From assembly GCA_030596915.1 (NCBI GenBank), contig JAUVSX010000243.1, positions 1-5,479 of the forward strand: a stretch of 5,479 bases of DNA. Reading direction: 5' to 3'. The DNA comes from Chloroflexota bacterium. GTDB lineage: Bacteria; Chloroflexota; Anaerolineae; B4-G1. Shown in pieces: positions 1 through 5,446 of this stretch. The translations under genes and the position numbers were made by a program. The notes under the pieces were generated by a model, which made no database searches, was not told the DNA's origin, and was given only the letters and a program-made list of their open reading frames with translations. The first letter of the stretch is position 1. Each line of letters begins with the position of its first letter.

Positions 1-410
1 ACATTGGTCGGGAGGATCGCATTCCGCCGGCGCTCCTGGGAAAGGTGCACGACGCCATCGAATTGACAAAGAATAACCAGAGGCTGATCCTCAACGTGGC
101 CTTCAACTACGGTGGTCGGGCTGAATTGGTCGATGCGGTGCGCCAGATTATCACGGACGGTGTGCCTGCGGAACTGGTGGATGAAGCGCTTATCAGTGAC
201 TACCTTCACACGAAGGGTCTTCCTGACCCTGATCTGATTATCCGCACCAGCGGGGCAATGCGGGTGCGCACTTTCCTTGTCTGGCACGGCGTGTCCGCAG
301 AGTGCTCCGCGACGCCTACCCATTGGCCTGATTTTGACGCCGATGAGCTCTTTAAGGCTCTGGTGAGCTACAGCGAACGCGAGCGTCGCATGGGACTGGT
401 GCCGGGGTAG
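1..410 (+). CDS. uppS: Undecaprenyl diphosphate synthase, C-terminal part (5' end outside window)
   Basis: Cis-prenyltransferase that extends farnesyl diphosphate with isopentenyl diphosphate (IPP) to the C55 lipid carrier of cell-wall synthesis; a cytosolic or membrane-associated dimer. The reading frame is open from base 3, with no start in the window. The visible 135 residues match the second half of a protein of about 250 residues: NVAFNYGGRAELVDA (31-45), then LPDPDLIIRTSG (73-84), then WPDFDADEL (108-116) and the closing SERERRMG. The IPP-binding arginines (E. coli R194, R200) correspond to R81 and R87, and the Mg-binding glutamate (E. coli E213) to E100. Between them several usually conserved positions differ: GE-R reads GAMR, the SNF serine and asparagine are R89 and T90, and the YAE-Y aromatics are S98, C101 and S102. 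The fold is clear; activity is less certain. cdsA follows after 96 bases, a common bacterial pairing. Confidence 0.93.
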   Translation, partial: IGREDRIPPALLGKVHDAIELTKNNQRLILNVAFNYGGRAELVDAVRQIITDGVPAELVDEALISDYLHTKGLPDPDLIIRTSGAMRVRTFLVWHGVSAECSATPTHWPDFDADELFKALVSYSERERRMGLVPG

Positions 411-451
411 GGCGCCAGCGCGGGAACAGACCAAAAACTTGCTTGAGCCAT

Positions 452-483
452 CAGCGGCCTACCTCGACGTGAGGATGCCGCTG
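452..483 (+). other. Inverted repeat / RNA hairpin between uppS and cdsA
   Basis: CAGCGGC (452-458) and GCCGCTG (477-483) are perfect 7-base complements. Inside them CCTC (462-465) can pair with GAGG (471-474) around a GACGT loop, giving a two-tier stem. It lies in the 96-base gap, about 23 bases before the cdsA start. No T-run follows, so it does not look like an intrinsic terminator; an mRNA-processing, stability or translation-control role is possible. The pairing is seen; the function is unknown. Confidence 0.4.
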
Positions 484-506
484 CTAGGTGCCTGGAAACC
501 AGTCCA

Positions 507-1325
507 GTGCTCCGAACTCGTCTGCTTACTGCCGTCGTTCTGGTACCGATCGTTGCCCTTGCCATCTGGGTGGGGGGCTTCGCCTTTCTCGCGCTGTTGG
601 CGATTCTGTTGGCGCTGGCGGAGATCGAGTTCTGTCAGCTTGCTCGCCGTGATGGCTACCATCCTGCCATTTTCATCGGGGTCGGTTTGCTGTGGCTCCT
701 GCTGCTAGATGCGCACTTCACGGAGTGGGGCCTGCTCAGGCCCGCGTTAACCCTTACCTTGTTGGGGTCCCTGGCTTGGCAACTGTTCCATCGAGAAGGC
801 TCGCCTGTTGCGGATTGGTCGCTCACTGTCGTGGGAGGACTGTACCTGGGGATGACTGGGGCGTGCCTGATCCTCCTTCGGATGATAGAGCCCGACGGGC
901 TGTGGTGGACATTGACGGTGGTCCCCTCGATCATGCTGGCCGACTCTGGTGCGTATTTTGTTGGGAGGGCGTGGGGACGACACAAGCTGGCACCTACCTT
1001 GAGCCCTGGAAAGACGTGGGAGGGATACATTGCGGGAGTGGTCACCGGAGGCTTGTTGACCGGGCTGTTGGGCACGTTATGGTCCATGGTTGCTGATGGC
1101 GGGACTACCCTGAACGGTATGCACGGTCTGGTGCTGGGCGTCGTGATCGCCGCCGTTGCTCCGCTGGGCGATTTGGCCGTGTCGATGATCAAGCGGAGCG
1201 CCAACGTGAAGGATAGCGGCAGCATTATCCCAGGCCACGGTGGCGCCCTCGACCGCGTAGATAGCGTGCTGTGGGCAGCCGTGATCGGTTACTTCTACGT
1301 GATCTGGTTCGCCTCTGGCTCGTAG
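507..1325 (+). CDS. cdsA: Phosphatidate cytidylyltransferase (CDP-diglyceride synthase)
   Basis: Integral membrane enzyme that makes CDP-diacylglycerol from phosphatidic acid and CTP, the precursor of the anionic phospholipids. The 272 residues are the usual length. Hydrophobic helices run through about 8-42, 54-70, 78-95, 104-126, 132-152, 174-195, 206-226 and 254-270. The conserved C-terminal half is intact: ADSGAYFVGR (145-154), SPGKTWEG (166-173), and the family signature at 226-252 with S226, K229, R230, K235, D236, H244, G245, G246, D249, R250 and D252. The one departure from the PROSITE-type pattern is A247, where a larger hydrophobic residue is usual. The GTG at 507 is chosen because an in-frame TGA lies at 444 and no other ATG, GTG or TTG occurs between; no strong ribosome binding site is visible, which may mean coupling to uppS. 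The dxr and rseP genes that often follow cdsA are absent. Confidence 0.95.
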   Translation: MLRTRLLTAVVLVPIVALAIWVGGFAFLALLAILLALAEIEFCQLARRDGYHPAIFIGVGLLWLLLLDAHFTEWGLLRPALTLTLLGSLAWQLFHREGSPVADWSLTVVGGLYLGMTGACLILLRMIEPDGLWWTLTVVPSIMLADSGAYFVGRAWGRHKLAPTLSPGKTWEGYIAGVVTGGLLTGLLGTLWSMVADGGTTLNGMHGLVLGVVIAAVAPLGDLAVSMIKRSANVKDSGSIIPGHGGALDRVDSVLWAAVIGYFYVIWFASGS

Positions 1326-1331
1326 ACCGCC

Positions 1332-1352
1332 CCCGGCGCCATTTGCGCTGGG
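1332..1352 (+). terminator. GC-rich hairpin just after cdsA, possible terminator without U-tract
   Basis: CCCGGCGC (1332-1339) pairs with GCGCTGGG (1345-1352) around a CATTT loop: eight pairs, one a G-U wobble, starting six bases after the cdsA stop. The next bases are ACACCGCTTGG, so the T-run of a classical intrinsic terminator is missing. It may cap and protect the cdsA mRNA 3' end or act as a weak terminator. A candidate promoter begins eight bases downstream, which fits a transcription boundary here. Confidence 0.45.
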
Positions 1353-1359
1353 ACACCGC

Positions 1360-1386
1360 TTGGAATACCCATCGCTGGCCTAGAAT
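1360..1386 (+). promoter_or_regulatory. Candidate housekeeping-sigma promoter for the CBS gene
   Basis: TTGGAA (1360-1365) resembles a -35 box and TAGAAT (1381-1386) matches five of six bases of TATAAT. The 15-base spacer is shorter than the preferred 16-18. Transcription would start near 1393 and leave a leader of about 80 bases before the CBS gene. Such matches also arise by chance. Confidence 0.35.
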
Positions 1387-1395
1387 CGGGCCCTG

Positions 1396-1442
1396 ACTGC
1401 CGTCCGTGGGTACTCTCACGAGGCTGATCGCCTGGGGAGGCA
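1396..1442 (+). other. Structured leader segment upstream of the CBS gene
   Basis: Two small adjacent hairpins are visible: CGTGGG (1405-1410) with CTCACG (1415-1420) around TACT, including one G-U pair, and AGGC (1421-1424) with GCCT (1430-1433). CTGCC (1396-1400) and GGCAG (1438-1442) can close both into a three-way junction. I do not recognise a known riboswitch class. It lies 31 bases before the gene, so it may simply be a folded 5' UTR. Confidence 0.25.
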
Positions 1443-1473
1443 GCGTCCACGTAGAGGGCGAAGGAGAGCGCAA

Positions 1474-1884
1474 ATGGAATCGGAGCGGTTGGTCAGCGAC
1501 ATATATCATAAGGGGGTCATCTTCTGCAAGCCGGACACGCCGCTGCAGGAGGTCATCCGCGTAATGGCGGATACGGAGATTCACGCCATTATGGTTGCCG
1601 AGCGCGAGGGCGAGCCCCCGTTGGGCGTGGTCTCGCACACGGATGCCGTCGCCCGCTACGACGAACCAGACCTGGGCGCAATCCAGGCGCGCGACGTGAT
1701 GACGCCTGATGTGATTAGTGTTGTTGAGAACGCCACCGTGCGCGAGGCAAGCAGACGACTGGTGGAGAGCCACATCCATCGATTGCTCGTCGTGAGCGAT
1801 GACGGCAAACCCCTTGGGATTCTCTCGACGACGGACATAATTAGAGAGATGCGAGGCACCCGCTGGGTCTGGTACTTGGACTAG
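1474..1884 (+). CDS. Stand-alone two-CBS-domain protein
   Basis: A 136-residue protein made almost entirely of a CBS pair (Bateman module), which in characterised proteins binds AMP, ATP, SAM or related ligands and regulates a partner. CBS1 covers about 7-61 and CBS2 about 72-128. Each ends with the G-h-x-S-x-x-D ribose-contact motif: GVVSHTD at 51-57 (D57) and GILSTTD at 115-121 (D121). The linking ARDVMTPDVISV (72-83) is the typical start of a second CBS domain. No membrane segment, catalytic domain or DNA-binding domain is attached. The ATG at 1474 has a good ribosome binding site, AAGGAG at 1461-1466, seven bases upstream. The hairpin after cdsA and the candidate promoter suggest its own transcript. 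The partner and ligand cannot be told from sequence; the closing WVWYLD tail is unassigned. Confidence 0.9.
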   Translation: MESERLVSDIYHKGVIFCKPDTPLQEVIRVMADTEIHAIMVAEREGEPPLGVVSHTDAVARYDEPDLGAIQARDVMTPDVISVVENATVREASRRLVESHIHRLLVVSDDGKPLGILSTTDIIREMRGTRWVWYLD

Positions 1885-1894
1885 TCGGTGTGGC

Positions 1895-1922
1895 GGGACG
1901 TTTGGGACGTGATGGCACGTCC
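1895..1922 (+). repeat. Tandem GGGACGT repeat with shared inverted partner
   Basis: GGGACGT occurs twice (1895-1901, 1904-1910), two bases apart. ACGTCC (1917-1922) can pair with the GGACGT of either copy, giving two mutually exclusive hairpins with 6-base stems. It begins ten bases after the CBS stop. No T-run follows. It could be a weak terminator or a protein site with repeated half-sites. Confidence 0.35.
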
Positions 1923-1962
1923 GTCGGGGTCGTCAGTGGTACGTGTATGTGTCAGGCTCCTC

Positions 1963-1974
1963 TGAGGATCCTCA
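1963..1974. promoter_or_regulatory. 12-base perfect palindrome in the rho upstream region
   Basis: TGAGGATCCTCA is its own reverse complement. Its symmetry without a loop suits a dimeric DNA-binding protein better than an RNA hairpin. No second copy is visible in the window and no regulator is encoded here, so an operator role is only a possibility. Confidence 0.25.
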
Positions 1975-2135
1975 AGCAGGTCTCCCGGAGCCGACGTTGG
2001 TCTGCCCACCCGACTGCCGGCAACGGCGCAGTGGCTCTGGTGACGGGCCGGGGGCGGGCTGATCGGCTATCACAGGGGGCGAGAATGCGGCCCGAGGCCG
2101 TGGACGTGAAGCCATCGGGTCAGTGGCTGGGGCGC

Positions 2136-2156
2136 GGTCGCACTCCTAGTGCGATC
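2136..2156 (+). other. Strong hairpin just upstream of the rho ribosome binding site
   Basis: GGTCGCACT (2136-2144) and AGTGCGATC (2148-2156) pair along nine positions, one a G-U, around a three-base CCT loop. It ends 19 bases before the GGAG ribosome binding site of rho. The alternative GTG start at 2149 lies inside the right arm and the ATG at 2158 directly follows it, both poor places to initiate. No T-run follows, so it is not an intrinsic terminator; a leader or translation-control element is plausible. Confidence 0.5.
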
Positions 2157-2175
2157 CATGAACGTAGTAATGATC

Positions 2176-2179
2176 GGAG
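2176..2179 (+). promoter_or_regulatory. Ribosome binding site that sets the rho start
   Basis: GGAG lies eight bases before GTG 2188. The upstream in-frame starts (GTG 2149, ATG 2158, ATG 2170) have no purine-rich site at a suitable distance, and the residues they would add (MRSMNVVMIGVSA) do not resemble the start of Rho. Confidence 0.6.
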
Positions 2180-2187
2180 TAAGTGCC

Positions 2188-3474
2188 GTGAAACGAATTG
2201 ATATTGCTAGCCTTGAAATCCAGACACTGTCCGAGCTTCGGGAAATGGCCAAGAATTGGGAAGTCTCTGGCTACAGCAGGCTGAAGAAGGAGGATCTCAT
2301 CCTGCGCCTCCTCCAGGCCAAAGCGGAGCGAGGAGGCCTGATCTTCGGTGGAGGGGTCCTGCAGGTCATTGACGACAACAAGGGCTACCTGCGCCGCGAC
2401 CACTACAAGCCGGGGAATGAGGATGTGTACGTGTCGTCCTCGCAGATTCGCCGCTTCGGGCTCCGCACCGGCGACATGGTTGTGGGACAGGTGCGCCCTC
2501 CCAAGGAGAACGAGAAGTACTACAGTCTCCTAAGGGTCGAGGCAGTGAACGGGTTGGATCCCGAAGCCGCGAAAGAGAGGCCCGTTTTCGAGTCGCTGAC
2601 GCCGATATTCCCCACCGAGCGGTTCGTGCTGGAGACGGACCCGGGCATCCTGACGACGCGACTGATCAGTATGGTCGCGCCCATTGGAAAGGGACAGCGT
2701 GGGCTCATCGTGTCTCCCCCCAAGGCTGGGAAGACCATGGTGCTTAAATGCATCGCCAACGGCATTTCGGCGAACCATCCAGAAGCGCACTTGATGGTCG
2801 CGCTCATTGGCGAGCGCCCAGAGGAAGTCACGGACATGGACCGGTCAGTCGACGCCGAGGTCATCAGCTCGACGTTTGATGAGCCGGTGAAGAGCCACGC
2901 GCAGGTGGCACAGGTCGCCCTGGCGCGGGCCAAGCGGCTGGTGGAGAACGGGCGGGATGTCGTCATTCTCCTGGACAGCATCACCCGACTGTCGCGTGCA
3001 TACAATCTGGTGGTGCAGCCAAGCGGCCGGACGCTCTCTGGTGGCCTGGACCCAGCCGCGCTCTATCCACCCAAGCGCTTCTACGGTGCCGCTCGCAAGA
3101 TCGAGGAGGGCGGAAGCCTCACGATCATCGCGACCTGCCTGATTGACACGGGCAGCCGGATGGACGACATGATCTACGAGGAGTTCAAAGGGACCGGCAA
3201 CATGGAGCTCCACCTAAGCCGCAAACTCCAGGAGAGGCGTATCTTCCCTGCTTTCGACATCGAGCGTTCTGGAACGCGTCGGGAGGAGCTGCTGATCGAC
3301 GAGGAAACGCTTGAGAAGATCTGGCTGATGCGACAGCGCGTCCTCGCGTCCCAGTCGTCTGGCTATGCCATGCCGCAGGCTATGCAGGAGCTTCTTCGCG
3401 TTCTCAAGGGGACGCAGACCAATGATGAGTTTCTGAACCTCTTCGCCCGCACGACGAGCAACAGTCGGAACTGA
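2188..3474 (+). CDS. rho: Transcription termination factor Rho
   Basis: Hexameric RNA-dependent ATPase and helicase that ends transcription of untranslated RNA. From GTG 2188 it has 428 residues, close to the 419 of E. coli Rho. Order: Rho N-terminal helical domain (about 7-46); cold-shock RNA-binding domain (about 52-122) with DVYVSSSQIRRF (79-90) and LRTGD; then the RecA-type ATPase. Walker A is PPKAGKT (177-183), the catalytic glutamate is E209 in LIGERPEEV, Walker B ends at D263 in VVILLDSITRL, the Q-loop region is around 279-287, the R-loop GTGNMELHLSRK is 335-346, and the arginine-finger region is SGTRREEL (361-368). All ATPase motifs are intact. Two differences from E. coli: the RNP1-like DGFGFLR reads DNKGYLR (63-69), losing one RNA-stacking aromatic, and the E. 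coli D210 position is Gly. An earlier start would give up to 441 residues. Confidence 0.97.
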   Translation: MKRIDIASLEIQTLSELREMAKNWEVSGYSRLKKEDLILRLLQAKAERGGLIFGGGVLQVIDDNKGYLRRDHYKPGNEDVYVSSSQIRRFGLRTGDMVVGQVRPPKENEKYYSLLRVEAVNGLDPEAAKERPVFESLTPIFPTERFVLETDPGILTTRLISMVAPIGKGQRGLIVSPPKAGKTMVLKCIANGISANHPEAHLMVALIGERPEEVTDMDRSVDAEVISSTFDEPVKSHAQVAQVALARAKRLVENGRDVVILLDSITRLSRAYNLVVQPSGRTLSGGLDPAALYPPKRFYGAARKIEEGGSLTIIATCLIDTGSRMDDMIYEEFKGTGNMELHLSRKLQERRIFPAFDIERSGTRREELLIDEETLEKIWLMRQRVLASQSSGYAMPQAMQELLRVLKGTQTNDEFLNLFARTTSNSRN

Positions 3475-3498
3475 TCTCTCTTGCATCTTTTTGGTGGA

Positions 3499-3886
3499 TC
3501 AGCACGACGTCGCAGCCCCACACGAGTCGTTGACGCTTTCCAGGAATCTGCCGATTGCCTGGGCCGTCGACTCTGGACGCTCAAGCATCACCATATGACC
3601 AGCTTCCTCGAATACCGCGCATTGTGCTCCTGGGATGCCGTCGTTAACGAAGTGGGCAACCTTGACCGGAGTCAGTAGATCGGCAGCGCTGGCGACGACA
3701 AGCGTGGGCTGTCTGATCTCCCCGACCTGATCCATCACGTCGAACCTGTCGCAGGCAGCGAAGTTGCTCAGCGTCACGCCCGGGCCAACGTGCACGCGAG
3801 CCGCCTGCTCCGTGGACCAGCACGAAGGTAGGACGCTCGCACTTGCTGAGGTGGCTGCTGTCGAAGATGCCCCCCTCTTCCGTCAC
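3499..3886 (-). pseudogene. Decayed alpha/beta hydrolase: internal deletion and frameshift
   Basis: Two pieces of one hydrolase lie in different frames. The N-terminal piece starts at GTG 3886 and holds the first core strand and oxyanion motif, PTFVLVHGAGGS, losing hydrolase likeness near 3795. The C-terminal piece, read in another frame from about 3795 to TGA 3499-3501, resembles the end of such enzymes: a strand PTLVVASAADLLTP with the likely catalytic Asp, then EEAGHMVMLERPE with the catalytic His. Together they code for about 130 residues against roughly 260 in an intact enzyme. The missing middle is where the G-x-S-x-G nucleophile elbow and cap belong, so it cannot be a normal hydrolase. 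The GTGA overlap with the murE stop indicates a former translationally coupled operon. The C-terminal piece alone (98 residues from GTG 3795) could still be translated. The substrate is unknown; a sequencing error could explain the frameshift but not the missing middle. Confidence 0.75.
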
Positions 3887-5436
3887 GTGAGCGCCGCTGT
3901 TGGGAGCGTGTCCAACGTCCCGCCGCGAAGGGCCCGACGCATGGCCTCACGGTCGTCCCAGGGGTACTCAATTGTTCCGAAGCACATGCTCTGCTCGTGC
4001 CCTTTCCCACACGCAATGACCACGTCGCCGGCCCGTGCCATCCGGCAGGCGAACAGGATGGCTTCCCCGCGGTCTGCGACGCGCCAGACGTCCACCCCCT
4101 CAACCTTGCCCACGGCTGTGGCGCCCGCGCAACTCTCGGTCAGTACCGCGTCGAGATCCTCGGTTCGGGGGTCCTCGGCCGTGATCACAACCTGGTCGGC
4201 GAGTTTGCCCGCTTCGCGTCCCATCATCCTTCGCTTCTCGCGGTCGCGCAGCCCGGCAGAGCCGAAGACGACAATCACGCGACCGTCGCGGTCGGCCATC
4301 ATACGCGCCGTCCCGAGCGCCTGACGGAGCGCATTGGGAGTGTGGGCGAAGTCGACGATTGCGAGGAATTCCTGGCCTTCACCGATTCTCTCCAACCGGC
4401 CGGGGATGCCTCTCATGCCGGCGACGCCCGCCCGGATTGCCCCCAGCTCAATGCCCAGGGCAACGCCCGCCGCCGCCGCGGCCAGGATATTGCTCACGTT
4501 GAAGCTGCCGACCAGCGCGGTCTCGATGTCGATCTCGCCCGCCGGCGTACACAGCACGAAATGTGTGCACGCACCGCTGTAGTGAATGTGGTGAGCGGTC
4601 ACGTCGGCCCGTTGCTCCACACCGTAGGTCACGCATTGATCAGCAGGGAGCGCGCTCAGGAAGTCGAATGAACTGTCGTCCTGGTTGAGGATCGCTGCCT
4701 TCGGGACCGCTGGCTTCCGAAATGAACGGTCCAATCCCGCGAAGAGGCTGGCCTTGGCCTCCCGGTAGGCCGCGAATGACCCGTGTGCGTCGAGATGCTC
4801 GTGAGTGATGTTTGTAATGACCGCGACGTCGAAGTCACACCCGCTCACGCGGCGCTGGGACAGCCCGTGTGACGTAACCTCCAGTACGGCGTGGGTGGCG
4901 CCGCCGGCCACCATCCGGGCCAGGTACGCCTGCACTTCCGGGGCATCGGGGGTAGTGACGTGCAATCCGGTGTCGATCTCCACGTCGCCAATTCGGGCGT
5001 TCACGGTGCTGATCATCCCGGTGGTTGCGCCCGAAGCACGCAGGATCGCGTCGATGAGGTTGCCGGTGGTCATCTTTCCGTCGGTGCCGGTCACCCCCAC
5101 CACCGTCATCTTGCGCGACGGGAAGTCGTGCCACGCCGCACAAAGCCAGCCCCAGGCCCCCCGTGAGTCCGGCACCTGCACATAGGAGAATCTCCCGGCA
5201 GAAGGCTGCTCGCCCAGTAGTGTGTCGACCGGGGCCTCGCCCACCACGGCCACCGCTCCCCTTGCCACGGCCTCGGCCACGAACTGGTGACCATCAACTC
5301 TGACGCCGCGAACGGCGACGAAAAGGTCGCCCGGCCGCACCCGGCGCGAATCGGCGACGATGCCGTGTATTTCGACAGCGTCGCCGGTGTGCCTGTGGGC
5401 GAATGGCAGCGCTGCTGCTAGCCGAGAGAGCCGCAT
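3883..5436 (-). CDS. murE: UDP-MurNAc-tripeptide synthetase (MurE-type Mur ligase)
   Basis: Cytosolic ATP-dependent ligase that adds a diamino acid to UDP-MurNAc-L-Ala-D-Glu in peptidoglycan synthesis. The 517 residues are near the usual 480-510. An N-terminal MurE domain (about 1-108, with VADSRRVRPGDLFVAVRG at 27-44) is followed by the central ATPase domain: P-loop GVTGTDGKMTT (114-124), TTPDA (161-165), EVTSHGL (186-192), TNITHEHLD (208-216), and AYREAKASLF (223-232), whose Lys228 matches the carbamylated lysine. The C-terminal domain has DFAHTPNAL (362-370), FGSAGLRDREKR (391-402), EDPR (421-424) and GKGHEQ (477-482). Two oddities: M122 replaces the Thr after the P-loop lysine, and EDPR stands where DAP-adding enzymes have DNPR, so the amino acid added is uncertain. 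ATG 5436 is the only start after an in-frame TGA at 5451-5449; GGGGAG lies 15 bases upstream, farther than ideal. The hydrolase remnant overlaps the stop. Confidence 0.92.
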   Translation of the reverse strand: MRLSRLAAALPFAHRHTGDAVEIHGIVADSRRVRPGDLFVAVRGVRVDGHQFVAEAVARGAVAVVGEAPVDTLLGEQPSAGRFSYVQVPDSRGAWGWLCAAWHDFPSRKMTVVGVTGTDGKMTTGNLIDAILRASGATTGMISTVNARIGDVEIDTGLHVTTPDAPEVQAYLARMVAGGATHAVLEVTSHGLSQRRVSGCDFDVAVITNITHEHLDAHGSFAAYREAKASLFAGLDRSFRKPAVPKAAILNQDDSSFDFLSALPADQCVTYGVEQRADVTAHHIHYSGACTHFVLCTPAGEIDIETALVGSFNVSNILAAAAAGVALGIELGAIRAGVAGMRGIPGRLERIGEGQEFLAIVDFAHTPNALRQALGTARMMADRDGRVIVVFGSAGLRDREKRRMMGREAGKLADQVVITAEDPRTEDLDAVLTESCAGATAVGKVEGVDVWRVADRGEAILFACRMARAGDVVIACGKGHEQSMCFGTIEYPWDDREAMRRALRGGTLDTLPTAALT

Positions 5437-5446
5437 CGCTCGGCTA
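5419..5446 (-). promoter_or_regulatory. Inverted repeat placing the murE start codon in a hairpin loop
   Basis: TAGCCGAG and CTCGGCTA are perfect 8-base complements (5419-5426 and 5439-5446) separated by 12 bases. In the murE transcript the start codon ATG (5436-5434) lies within the loop, while the GGGGAG ribosome-binding candidate stays outside on the 5' side. Such a stem could tune initiation. The right arm on the mRNA is also coding sequence, so chance is possible. The 33 bases upstream to the window edge hold no assignable gene end. Confidence 0.45.

Larger units (their letters stand above)
1885..2187 (+). other. Long non-coding gap, probable rho leader
   Basis: About 300 bases between the CBS stop and the preferred rho start hold no convincing gene. 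One open frame (1890-2201) has no ribosome binding site, no recognisable protein character and runs into rho in another frame. The stretch has several inverted repeats: 1895-1922, the palindrome 1963-1974, CGGCC-CGA-GGCCG at 2088-2100, and the strong stem 2136-2156. Bases 1981-2030 are mildly richer in C than G, and 2045-2079 is G-rich. I could not find a convincing -35/-10 pair. rho genes in E. coli and other bacteria are autoregulated through a long leader; whether that applies here is inference. Confidence 0.5.

Noticed and set aside
255..308. Adenine-directed diversification (diversity-generating retroelement) as the cause of the uppS substitution cluster
   Set aside because: Several imagined changes fall at adenines of consensus codons, but the ancestral sequence is my assumption, no template repeat or reverse transcriptase is visible, and a housekeeping enzyme is an unlikely target.
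656..1779. Minus-strand open frames of 189 and 184 codons opposite cdsA and the CBS gene
   Set aside because: Shadows of strongly supported genes, with compositionally skewed products and no plausible start signals.
2045..2079. Possible G-quadruplex in the rho leader
   Set aside because: There are four G-runs, but the last is separated by about 16 bases, and G-runs are common in GC-rich DNA. Too weak to call.
1890..2201. Open frame of 103 codons between the CBS gene and rho
   Set aside because: No ribosome binding site, low-complexity Gly/Arg-rich product unlike any family I know, and it overlaps the rho start in another frame. The space is better read as a leader.
3471..3502. CTGATC / GATCAG inverted repeat spanning the convergent stops of rho and the hydrolase remnant, with a T5 run inside
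   Set aside because: The stem is only six bases with a 20-base loop, and the T-run lies inside the loop rather than after a stem, so it does not make a bidirectional terminator.
3764..4671. Long + strand open frames (186 and 224 codons) opposite murE
   Set aside because: They are antisense to a well-supported murE in GC-rich DNA, where long shadow frames are expected. Their products show no recognisable motifs.
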